A DNA stretch of 64,000 bases from Streptomyces sp. NBC_01481 (GTDB lineage: Bacteria > Actinomycetota > Actinomycetes > Streptomycetales > Streptomycetaceae), in the NCBI RefSeq assembly GCF_026339995.1, contig NZ_JAPEPT010000001.1, forward strand, positions 1,438,501-1,502,500, given 5' to 3'. The notes beneath the pieces are model-generated. The model searched no databases, had not been told where the DNA came from, and was given only the letters and a program-made list of their open reading frames with translations. Each line of letters begins with the position of its first letter. Within the stretch, counting starts at the first letter, position 1. Below, one piece after another: positions 33,559 through 42,215 of this stretch. A program made the translations under genes and the position numbers.

Positions 33559-34587
33559 ATGCGCGTCGGAGTACTGACCGGGGGCGGCGACTGCCCCGGG
33601 CTCAATGCGGTCATCCGTGGCGTCGTCCGCAAGGGCGTGCAGGAGTACGGATACGAGTTCGTCGGCTATCGCGACGGCTGGCGCGGCCCCCTCGAAGGCG
33701 ACACGGTTGCGCTCGACATCCCGGCCGTACGCGGCATTCTGCCCCGCGGCGGCACCATCCTCGGCTCTTCGCGCACCAACCCCCTCAATGCGGAGAACGG
33801 CATCCGCCGCATCAAGGACAACCTCGCCAAGAACGAGGTCGACGCCCTGATCGCGATCGGCGGCGAGGACACCCTCGGTGTGGCCGCGCGGCTCTACGAC
33901 GAGTACGGCATCAAGTGCGTCGGTGTGCCGAAGACCATCGACAACGACCTGTCCGCCACGGACTACACCTTCGGCTTCAACACGGCGGTCGGCATCGCGA
34001 CCGAGGCGATCGACCGGCTCCACACCACCGCCGAATCCCATATGCGTGTCCTCGTGGTGGAGGTGATGGGGCGGCACGCGGGCTGGATCGCCCTGCACTC
34101 CGGTCTCGCCGGCGGCGCCAATGTCATCCTCATTCCCGAGCAGCGCTTCGACGTCGACCAGGTCTGCGCCTGGGTGACCTCGCGTTTCAAGGCCAGCTAC
34201 GCACCGATCGTGGTGGTCGCCGAGGGCGCCATGCCCAAGGACGGCGAGGCGGTGCTCAAGGACGGCTCGCTCGACTCCTTCGGTCATGTCCGGCTCTCCG
34301 GAGTCGGTGAGTGGCTGGCCAAGGAGATCGAGCGGCGAACGGGCAAGGAGGCCCGCACCACGGTCCTCGGCCATGTCCAGCGCGGCGGCACCCCGAGCGC
34401 GTTCGACCGCTGGCTGGCGACGCGCTTCGGGCTGCACGCGATTGACGCGGTGCGGGACGGGGACTTCGGGAAGATGGTGGCGCTGCAGGGCACGGACATT
34501 GTGCGGGTGCCGATTGCCGAGGCCACGGCGAAGCTGAAGACGGTGGACCCGAGGCTGTACGAGGAGGTCGGGGTCTTCTTCGGCTGA
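33559..34587 (+). CDS. 6-phosphofructokinase with PPi-type active-site residues
   Basis: 342-aa group-III phosphofructokinase. It has GGGDCPGLNAVIRG at the N-terminus, substrate loops GVPKTIDNDLSATDYT and VEVMGRHAGWIAL, and GHVQRGGTPSAFDR. Asp occupies position 104 (GGED) and Lys position 125 (PKTIDND). In this family the Asp104/Lys124 pair marks PPi-dependent enzymes (as in Amycolatopsis methanolica), while Gly at 104 marks ATP users. So it may use pyrophosphate as phosphoryl donor. The ATG at 33559 follows GAAGGGAAG. By position it matches S. coelicolor pfkA2. Confidence 0.9.
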   Translation: MRVGVLTGGGDCPGLNAVIRGVVRKGVQEYGYEFVGYRDGWRGPLEGDTVALDIPAVRGILPRGGTILGSSRTNPLNAENGIRRIKDNLAKNEVDALIAIGGEDTLGVAARLYDEYGIKCVGVPKTIDNDLSATDYTFGFNTAVGIATEAIDRLHTTAESHMRVLVVEVMGRHAGWIALHSGLAGGANVILIPEQRFDVDQVCAWVTSRFKASYAPIVVVAEGAMPKDGEAVLKDGSLDSFGHVRLSGVGEWLAKEIERRTGKEARTTVLGHVQRGGTPSAFDRWLATRFGLHAIDAVRDGDFGKMVALQGTDIVRVPIAEATAKLKTVDPRLYEEVGVFFG

Positions 34588-34820
34588 GGCTGGGGCTCCG
34601 CCCCAGACCCCGCGCCTCAATCGCAGGCGGGGCTGGGTGTGCGGCTCGGCCGCACACTTCAGCCCGTCCGGCGTTTGAGGACACTCCCCCTACGCCCTGT
34701 GGGCGTGGGGGGACCCCCAGAAGCGCGTACGGGGGTCCAGGGGGCGAAGCCCCTTGGTTACGGGATGGGGGTACCTCCCACGGCCGCCAGGCCGTAGGGG
34801 GAGGGCGGGGTGGGGAAAAA
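34586..34820. repeat. GC-rich intergenic repeat, copy B (with hairpins)
   Basis: The 233-bp gap after pfk holds stacked hairpins: CTGGGGC/GCCCCAG (34590-34596 with 34600-34606), GTGTGCGGC/GCCGCACAC (34637-34645 with 34649-34657) and GGGGGAC-type arms. It also has GCGCCTCAATCGCAGGCGGGGCT, TTCAGCCCGTCCGGCG and GAAGCCCCTTGG strings shared with the gaps at 12640 and 44270. The first hairpin, 2 bp after the stop, may be the pfk terminator. No gene seen. Confidence 0.6.
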
Positions 34821-36698
34821 TCAGGCCCGCCCCGCCGCCCCCGTCATCGACGCGACCAGCCCCCGCACCACCTCCGGCCCCCGCAGCGTCAGCACCGACT
34901 CCGGGTGGAACTGGATCCCCGCAAAGCCCGCGCCCCGCACCGCGTGCACCTCCGCCGACACCGCATCGCGCGCGACCTCGACCCCCCGGGCCCCCAGTTC
35001 CACCGCCGCCGCGTCATCGCACCGCGCCGTAAAGCTGTTGTAGAACCCCACCGTCTCCTCGCGCCCGAAGAAGTCGATACGCTCCTGCGTCCCCTGGTAC
35101 GGCGTGTCCTTCCGTACGATCTCCAGGCCCAGCTCCGCGGCCATCAGCTCATGGCCGAGGCAGACACCGAGCAGCCCGTGGCGGTGATCGCGCATCAGCT
35201 CCGCGGCGAGCGCGCGCAGGAAGCGCATCTTCGGGTCGGCGGCGTCGCCCGGATCGCCCGGGCCGGGTCCCAGTACCACCGGCCCCGGGTGCGCGAGCAC
35301 CCTCTCGCGCAGGCCCGGCTCGTCGTACCGTCGTACGGTCACCTCCAGGCCGGTGGAGCGCAGCAGATGCGCCAGCATCGCGGTGAAGGTGTCCTCGCCG
35401 TCGACGACCAGGGCGTGGCCCGACAGCTGCGCGGACCGCTCCTGCATTCGCAGCCAGAAGGGCGCGAGGTCGGCGCGGCGGGCGTCGAGCGCGGCCCGCA
35501 CCCTGGGGTCGTCGGCGAGCCCCGGCCGCCCGGCGTCCTCGCGTGGCCGCCCCGGGCGAACCCCCAGCGCGGCCAGCACCCCCGCCGCCTTGGCGTGCGT
35601 CTCGGCGACCTCGCCCTCCGGGTCGGAGTGCCGTACCAGCGTGGCCCCGACCGGCACTCGCAAGGCCCCGTCGGCGTCGATGTCGGCGGTACGGATCAGG
35701 ATCGGGGAGTCGAGGGTCTGCGCCCCGCCCGCGTCCCTGCCGATCAGCGCGAGAGCACCCGCGTAGTAGCCGCGCCCGCCCACCTCGTGGCGCTCGATGA
35801 CGCGGCAGGCGTTCTGCACGGGCGAGCCGGTGACCGTCGCCGCGAACATGGTCTCCCGCAGCACGTCCCGTACATCGAGGGAACTCTTGCCCCTCAACTC
35901 GTACTCCGTGTGCGCGAGATGAGCCATCTCCTTGAGCCGGGGCCCGACGACGACGCCGCCCATGTCGCCGACGGTGCACATCATCTTCAGCTCCTCGTCG
36001 ACGACCATGGAGAGCTCGTCGCGCTCCTTGCGGTCCTCCAGGAAGCGGAGCAGTGCCTCGGCGGTGGGGCCCACGGGCGGATAGCGGAAGGTGCCGCTGA
36101 TGGGGTTCATCACGACGGTGCCTCCACTCATCCGGACATGGACCTCGGGGCTGGCCCCGACGAGGGTGCGCTCGCCGGTGTGCACGACGAAGGTCCAGTA
36201 CGCACCGCGCTCGCCGTCGAGCAGCCGCCGGAACAGGGCAAGCGCGTCGGCCCGGCCGAAGCCGGGGATGCGGCCGGTGTAGGTGCGGCGGATGACGAAG
36301 TTCGCGCCCTCGCCCCGGCCGATCTCGTCCTCGATGACGCGCCGGACGATGCCCGCGTACTCCTCGTCGCCGACGTCGAAGGCCCCGTCCGCGACCCGTA
36401 CGTCATGGGCGGGAAGCTGCGACAGGGCGTCGGCGAGGGGGAGTTCGTACGATTCGTCGGCCACGAGCACGGACAGCGGCGTCCCGTCGTCGCGTACGTC
36501 GAAGCCGCGCTCCCTGATCTGGCGGAACGGGACCAGGGCGAGCGAGGGACGGTCGGTGGCGGGGATGTCGGCAATCCGCTCCGCCTCGTGCACCGCGCCG
36601 ATCAGGACCTCGACGGTGTCGTGGTCGCGGCCGGGAGTGCGCCTGCGCAGCAGGGCGAAGGGAGGGCAGTCGTCGTCGAGCAGTCGGCTGATGGGCAT
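34821..36698 (-). CDS. trpEG: Anthranilate synthase, fused TrpE-TrpG
   Basis: 625-aa fusion catalysing chorismate + glutamine to anthranilate. The TrpE-like half (about 1-410) has MNPISGTFRYPP, DELSMVVDEELKMM and the C-terminal GRGYYAGALALIG. A Gly/Arg-rich linker is followed by a class I glutamine amidotransferase (about 430-620) with Cys in LGVCLGHELMAAE and His/Glu in QFHPESVLT. This single-chain arrangement is typical of Streptomyces and of PhzE-like enzymes; the trp attenuator upstream argues for tryptophan synthesis. The ATG is at 36698. Confidence 0.92.
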   Translation of the reverse strand: MPISRLLDDDCPPFALLRRRTPGRDHDTVEVLIGAVHEAERIADIPATDRPSLALVPFRQIRERGFDVRDDGTPLSVLVADESYELPLADALSQLPAHDVRVADGAFDVGDEEYAGIVRRVIEDEIGRGEGANFVIRRTYTGRIPGFGRADALALFRRLLDGERGAYWTFVVHTGERTLVGASPEVHVRMSGGTVVMNPISGTFRYPPVGPTAEALLRFLEDRKERDELSMVVDEELKMMCTVGDMGGVVVGPRLKEMAHLAHTEYELRGKSSLDVRDVLRETMFAATVTGSPVQNACRVIERHEVGGRGYYAGALALIGRDAGGAQTLDSPILIRTADIDADGALRVPVGATLVRHSDPEGEVAETHAKAAGVLAALGVRPGRPREDAGRPGLADDPRVRAALDARRADLAPFWLRMQERSAQLSGHALVVDGEDTFTAMLAHLLRSTGLEVTVRRYDEPGLRERVLAHPGPVVLGPGPGDPGDAADPKMRFLRALAAELMRDHRHGLLGVCLGHELMAAELGLEIVRKDTPYQGTQERIDFFGREETVGFYNSFTARCDDAAAVELGARGVEVARDAVSAEVHAVRGAGFAGIQFHPESVLTLRGPEVVRGLVASMTGAAGRA

Positions 36699-36755
36699 CC
36701 GGGGTGTTCCTTCCGGGTGGGAGGAACGGCCGCTGTCCCCGGACCGGGAAACACT

Positions 36756-36780
36756 GAAGGCCGCCCCTCGGGCGGCCTTC
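36756..36780 (-). terminator. trp attenuator terminator hairpin
   Basis: Perfect 11-bp stem (36756-36766 with 36770-36780) and a 3-nt loop, between the leader peptide and trpEG. It is the expected transcription-attenuation hairpin controlled by ribosome stalling at the three Trp codons. Confidence 0.8.
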
Positions 36781-36803
36781 GCGATCCTGTTGCGCGCGAT
36801 CAG

Positions 36804-38322
<1,519 letters not shown>

Positions 38323-38351
38323 GCGGACCCGTAGTGACGGATCAACGACGG

Positions 38352-38382
38352 TGGGGCGCGGATCGATGTGATCCGCGCCCCA
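38352..38382 (+). terminator. Hairpin terminator after DAHP synthase
   Basis: Perfect 13-bp stem (38352-38364 with 38370-38382) and a 5-nt loop, 30 bp after the stop. Confidence 0.88.
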
Positions 38383-38426
38383 TCGGCATATCCGGGGCTT
38401 TTACGGACCCGCCCCGCCGGGTAAGG

Positions 38427-38445
38427 TTAGGTTAGCCTCACCGAT
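38427..38445 (+). promoter_or_regulatory. Iron box (DmdR/IdeR-type operator)
   Basis: TTAGGTTAGCCTCACCGAT matches the DmdR/IdeR 19-bp consensus (TTAGGTTAGGCTCACCTAA) at 16 of 19 positions. It lies 48 bp before the Bfd-like gene, predicting iron-dependent control of that gene. Confidence 0.75.
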
Positions 38446-38492
38446 CATCGGGAAAGGCGCCACCCATCGATCCCGCCCGGGAGGTGAACCGC

Positions 38493-38750
38493 GTGTACGT
38501 CTGCTCGTGCTTCGGCATCACCGAGAAGCAGGTGAAGGAACACGCGGATGCCGGTGCCTGCACTCCCCGCCAGATCGCGTCGGTCTCCAAGGCCGGTACC
38601 GACTGCGGATCGTGCGTGCGCCGTATTCAGGGGCTCCTGGGTCGTGGTGCCTGCCCCCGCCGGGAACTGCTCGAGCAGGGCGACGGCGCGACCGTACTGG
38701 CCGCCGACACCCAGTCGGCCGCTCAGCCCGAGCTCAGCGAAGCCGCGTAA
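38493..38750 (+). CDS. Bacterioferritin-associated ferredoxin (Bfd-like)
   Basis: 85-aa 2Fe-2S protein of the Bfd/BFD-like family: CxC near the N-terminus (VYVCSCFGITEKQV) and CxxC in DCGSCVRRIQ supply the four cluster ligands. Bfd reduces the iron core of bacterioferritin to release iron (family knowledge). GGGAGG lies 8 nt before the GTG at 38493, so that start is preferred over the GTG at 38484. The iron box upstream and the convergent bacterioferritin gene support the role. Confidence 0.9.
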   Translation: MYVCSCFGITEKQVKEHADAGACTPRQIASVSKAGTDCGSCVRRIQGLLGRGACPRRELLEQGDGATVLAADTQSAAQPELSEAA

Positions 38751-38781
38751 TTGCGGCTCGGCTGACTCCTGACTGCCCGGC

Positions 38782-39261
38782 CTAGCTCTCCGGCTGCTCG
38801 ATCAGCTGCGCGATGTACAGCGCCTCACCGAGCTTCTCCACCAGCTCCAGCTGTGTGTCGAGATAGTCGATGTGGTGCTCCTCGTCCTCCAGGATCGACT
38901 CGAAGATGTTCGCGGACGTGATGTCGCCCTTGGCCCGCATCACCTCGATGCCGCGCTTGAGGCGGTCGATCGCCTCCACCTCGACCTGCCGGTCGGCCTG
39001 GAACATCTCGGTCACCGTCTGACCGACGCGCACATGGAAGAGCCGCTGGTAGTTCGGCAGGCCGTCGAGGAAGAGGATGCGGTCGGTCAGTACCTCCGCG
39101 TGCTTCATCTCGTCGAAGGACTCGGCCCGGGTGTACTTCGCGAGCTTCGTCCAGCCGAAGTTCTCCTGCATCTTCGCGTGCAGGAAATACTGGTTGATCG
39201 CGGTCAGCTCGGCAGTCAGCTGCTCATTGAGGAACTCGATGACCTCGGGGTCGCCCTGCAT
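38782..39261 (-). CDS. bfr: Bacterioferritin
   Basis: 159-aa ferritin-like iron store. Ferroxidase-centre residues are visible in the four-helix bundle: Glu in LTAELTAINQYF, YTRAESFDEMKHAE (ExxH) and ILEDEEHHIDYLDTQ (ExxH). The haem-binding Met is likely in the RILFLDG-adjacent helix (Met52-like in SFDEMKHA). The ATG at 39261 follows AAGGAG. It is convergent with the Bfd gene, 31 bp between stops. Confidence 0.95.
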   Translation of the reverse strand: MQGDPEVIEFLNEQLTAELTAINQYFLHAKMQENFGWTKLAKYTRAESFDEMKHAEVLTDRILFLDGLPNYQRLFHVRVGQTVTEMFQADRQVEVEAIDRLKRGIEVMRAKGDITSANIFESILEDEEHHIDYLDTQLELVEKLGEALYIAQLIEQPES

Positions 39262-39416
39262 CGCAGAGGCTCCTTCCGCGCGTGTGACTGGGGCAGGTGC
39301 GCGCATCCTCGCACCGAGGCACGGGGCAGTCCAGTAAGTGCATGCTTAGTAGGAGTTGCCCGAATCGGCTCAGACCTGGTCATGACCACCCCTCCAGGTC
39401 TGTCACCATTGAAGGC

Positions 39417-40049
39417 ATGGGTCAGCCGGAGAGCCGGGAATACCGCGCGTCAGAGGAGTCCGAGCTTCCGCCGGGGCAGCGACTGCAGCGTGGCTGGCCG
39501 GTCACTCACTATGGGCCCGTACCCAAATTCAAGCCGGACCGCTGGGAGTTCAGGGTCTTCGGCGCCACGGCGGACGGCGACAAACGCTGCTGGACGCATG
39601 AGGAGTTCTCGGCGCTGCCCTTCTCCACGGTCGTCGCTGATCTGCACTGCGTGACGAAGTTCAGCATGCTGGGGTCCGAATGGGGTGGTGTGCCCGCCCG
39701 TACGATCGTGGAGCTCGCCCCGCCGGCAGCGAACGCCACCCATGTCATGGTCTGGGCCGAGTACGGATTCAGCGCCAATATGCGGCTCTCCGACTTCGTC
39801 GCGGACCGCACGATCTTCGCGACGCACAAGGACGGTGAGCTGCTCACCGCGGAGCACGGCTTTCCGCTGCGTCTAGTGGTGCCGCATCTGTACGCCTGGA
39901 AGGGGCCCAAATGGGTCCGGGGCGTGGAGTACATGACGGCCGACCGCCGTGGCTTCTGGGAGGAGCGCGGCTATCACAATCTCGGCGACCCGTGGCGCGA
40001 GCAGCGCTACTCCTACCAGGAAGAGCCCGGGGACGGCCCCGAACTCTAG
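39417..40049 (+). CDS. Sulfite-oxidase-like molybdopterin oxidoreductase
   Basis: 210-aa single-domain protein of the sulfite oxidase/YedY molybdopterin fold. The conserved cofactor Cys is in VADLHCVTKFS (about residue 81), followed by EWGGVPARTIVEL and EYGFSANMRLSDF. A C-terminal KGPKWVRGVEYM block is typical of the cytosolic sulfite-oxidase-like subgroup. No Tat signal is seen. Substrate and redox partner unknown. The HD-domain gene follows 133 bp later on the same strand. Confidence 0.87.
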   Translation: MGQPESREYRASEESELPPGQRLQRGWPVTHYGPVPKFKPDRWEFRVFGATADGDKRCWTHEEFSALPFSTVVADLHCVTKFSMLGSEWGGVPARTIVELAPPAANATHVMVWAEYGFSANMRLSDFVADRTIFATHKDGELLTAEHGFPLRLVVPHLYAWKGPKWVRGVEYMTADRRGFWEERGYHNLGDPWREQRYSYQEEPGDGPEL

Positions 40050-40182
40050 GGCGCGTCGTTTGGATCAGGCCCTGGAGCGTGGCACCGCGTGGATGCCCGG
40101 CGTTCACACCGTGGACAGCCGTGTGCGGCAGATTCTGGTCCCGGTGAGAAGCAGTCGCATGTGTCATGACGAGGAAGTGACG

Positions 40183-40758
40183 ATGAACCGGGACCGATCG
40201 CTGTCCGTGGACGGGCTGATAGTCATGCTGGCCGACTGCGAGGACGTCTGGGACACCCCGGACCGTTCGGGCGACCCGGTGGACATCCTCGACCACGGTC
40301 TGCAGGTCGCCGCCGTCTTGGCGGATCGTCACCCACACGACGAGGAACTGCAGGTCGCAGGCCTTGTGCACGACATCGGACACTACCTGGTGCCCGGTGA
40401 CGAGGCGGAGCACGGCGAGCACGCCGCCGAAGCGGTCCGTGGCCTGCTGGGATCGAGAGTCGCTCGGCTGGTCGCGCTCCACATCCCCGCCAAGCGGTAT
40501 CTGGCGGCTGCCGATCAGGAGCACGCGGCCGGACTGTCCCCGGAGAGCGCGCGCACGCTCACGCTCCAGGGCGGGCCGATGACGCCCGGGGAGCAGGCCG
40601 CGTTTGAGGCGGATCCCGACTTTGCCGCGGGCCTCGCGCTGCGCCGCGCCGACGACGCGGGGAAGGTCGTGGGCTTGCGGGTGGCGGGCCTGGAGCACTG
40701 GCGGCCCCGGGTGGAGCGAGTGGCCGCCGCTCACGCCGGGCCGTCCGCATCGTCCTGA
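40183..40758 (+). CDS. HD-domain protein of the PhnZ-like oxygenase group
   Basis: 191-aa HD-fold protein. It has ILDHGLQVA, the metal motif LVHDIGHYL (about residue 65), further His in EHGEHAAEA and LHIPAKRYL, then RTLTLQGGPMTPGEQ and LRRADDAGK. The last two blocks are characteristic of the PhnZ/TmpB-like mixed-valent di-iron oxygenases that cleave C-P bonds, rather than generic HD phosphatases (family knowledge). The start is supported by GAGGAAG. No phosphonate genes are adjacent, so the natural substrate is open. Confidence 0.78.
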   Translation: MNRDRSLSVDGLIVMLADCEDVWDTPDRSGDPVDILDHGLQVAAVLADRHPHDEELQVAGLVHDIGHYLVPGDEAEHGEHAAEAVRGLLGSRVARLVALHIPAKRYLAAADQEHAAGLSPESARTLTLQGGPMTPGEQAAFEADPDFAAGLALRRADDAGKVVGLRVAGLEHWRPRVERVAAAHAGPSASS

Positions 40759-40780
40759 GGGGGCGTCGCGGCTGTGCGCT

Positions 40781-41278
40781 TCAGCGGTGGTACTGGTGCA
40801 CCACCGCGTGGCCCTTACCGCGGCCGATCATCCACTTGTTGACGGGTGTGGCAACCACGAAGGCGACGGCCAGCGAGATGGCGAGCGCGCCCCAGAAGAG
40901 CAGGTCCGCGAGATGCGCGTCCATGGCGTTCGGCCAGAGGGCGATCACGCCATTGTCGATCAGCTCCATCACGGCGATGGAGAGGGTGTCGGCGGCGAGG
41001 GCGACCCGGAAGGCGGTCCTGAAGCCGACTCCGGCCCTGAGGACGCCACGCAGGGTGAATGAGTAGCCGAAGACGAAGGCCAGGGCGATCGCGAGGACCA
41101 TCGTCGGCACGTTTCCCCAGCCCAGCGCGGTGCCGATGACCATGCCGAGCACCTCGCCGATGGCACAGCCGGTGAGACAGTGCAGCGTCGCCTGGGCGGC
41201 CGTCGACCAGCTGACCGTGCCGTGACCCTCGTGCGTGGGCGCGTGGTGAGCGTGCTCGCTGTGGGTGTCGTGCTGCAT
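40781..41278 (-). CDS. DUF4396-type membrane protein with His-rich N-terminus
   Basis: 165-aa protein with four membrane helices (about residues 35-55, 60-80, 95-112 and 125-148). The N-terminal cytoplasmic or outer tail is strikingly His-rich (nine of the first 20 or so residues include HDTHSEHAHHAPTHEGHG), suggesting metal binding. The membrane part matches my memory of DUF4396. A CsoR-type copper operator lies about 50 bp upstream. A role in copper handling is inferred from the tail and operator. Confidence 0.8.
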   Translation of the reverse strand: MQHDTHSEHAHHAPTHEGHGTVSWSTAAQATLHCLTGCAIGEVLGMVIGTALGWGNVPTMVLAIALAFVFGYSFTLRGVLRAGVGFRTAFRVALAADTLSIAVMELIDNGVIALWPNAMDAHLADLLFWGALAISLAVAFVVATPVNKWMIGRGKGHAVVHQYHR

Positions 41279-41327
41279 GAGAAGCCCCCAACGTCAGGTA
41301 GCGGTTCCTGTCGACAGCAGAAACCGT

Positions 41328-41344
41328 ATACCCCCCCGGGGTAT
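41328..41344 (-). promoter_or_regulatory. CsoR-type copper operator
   Basis: ATACCCCCCCGGGGTAT, an A/T-flanked G-tract pseudo-palindrome of the CsoR family type, placed upstream of the His-rich DUF4396 gene and after the endonuclease IV stop. It predicts derepression by Cu(I). Confidence 0.65.
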
Positions 41345-41361
41345 TCCTCAATCAAGCTCGC

Positions 41362-42210
41362 TCAGCGGAGTTTCTTCAGCCGCGCCACATCCGCCGCGTG
41401 CCCCTCCTTGCCGCCGGGAGTCTCGATGATCAGCGGTACGCCCTCGGTCGCCGGATGCCGCATCAGCTCCCGGAACGGCTCCTCGCCTATATGACCTGCG
41501 CCGATGTTCTCGTGACGGTCCTTGTGGGCGCCCGCCACATCCTTGGAGTCATTGGCGTGAATCAGCTTGAGCCGCCCCTCGCCGACCGTCCCCACCAGCA
41601 GATCCAGCGTCTTCGCCATCCCGTCCGGGCCCGCCAGATCGTGTCCCGCCGCGAAGATGTGGCAGGTGTCCAGACAGACGCCCAGCCTGGGATGCTCGTC
41701 GAGCGCCTCGAAGTACGGGCCGAAGTCCCAGGTGCGCGAGCAGAGCGAGAAGCCCTGGCCCGCCGTCGACTCGAGCAGCAGGAACGGGTCGTCGTCGTGG
41801 GTCAGTTCGTCGAGCAGCGGCAGCATGCGCTCCCGTACTTGCGCGAGCGCCACCTCACGGGCCCGGCCGCCGGTCGCCGAGCCGGTGTGCACGACCACAC
41901 CCTTCGCGCCGATCTCGCGCCCCCGGCGCAGCGAGTGCCGCAGCGACTCCACGGACTTGTCCGCGGTCGCTTCGGTGTGCGAGCCGAAGTTGATCAGATA
42001 CGGGGCATGGACGTATGCCGAGATCCCCTCGGCGGCGCACTCGGCGCGGAACCGCTCGTCCTGCGCCGGATTTCCGGCCGGCGTCGCCCAGCCGCGCGGA
42101 TTGGCGACGAAGACCTGGACGGTCTCCGCCGCCAGCTCACGGGCGTACGCGAGACCGGTTGTGGCGAGGCCGCCGGCCACGGGGACATGGCCGCCGACGG
42201 GGTTGCGCAT
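41362..42210 (-). CDS. nfo: Endonuclease IV (AP endonuclease)
   Basis: 282-aa TIM-barrel enzyme of base-excision repair that cuts 5' of abasic sites. Zn-ligand motifs are present: VHAPYLINFGS, VVHTGSATGG, LLESTAGQG, CLDTCHIFAAGHD, LIHANDSKD, DRHENIGAGHIGEEPF and IIETPGG. Full length. The ATG at 42210 is only 5 bp after the PASTA-kinase stop, with AAGGGA about 10 nt upstream, so it is co-transcribed with the kinase. Confidence 0.94.
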   Translation of the reverse strand: MRNPVGGHVPVAGGLATTGLAYARELAAETVQVFVANPRGWATPAGNPAQDERFRAECAAEGISAYVHAPYLINFGSHTEATADKSVESLRHSLRRGREIGAKGVVVHTGSATGGRAREVALAQVRERMLPLLDELTHDDDPFLLLESTAGQGFSLCSRTWDFGPYFEALDEHPRLGVCLDTCHIFAAGHDLAGPDGMAKTLDLLVGTVGEGRLKLIHANDSKDVAGAHKDRHENIGAGHIGEEPFRELMRHPATEGVPLIIETPGGKEGHAADVARLKKLR

Positions 42211-42215
42211 GAGAA

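Noticed and set aside
34586..34820. CRISPR array or tRNA in the repetitive GC-rich gap
   Set aside because: Repeats are irregular inverted repeats without equal spacers, and no cloverleaf could be folded by eye.
39335..39358. TAAGTGCATGCTTA-like partial palindrome upstream of bfr as an iron box
   Set aside because: It shares too few positions with the DmdR/IdeR consensus; only the GCATGC core is symmetric.
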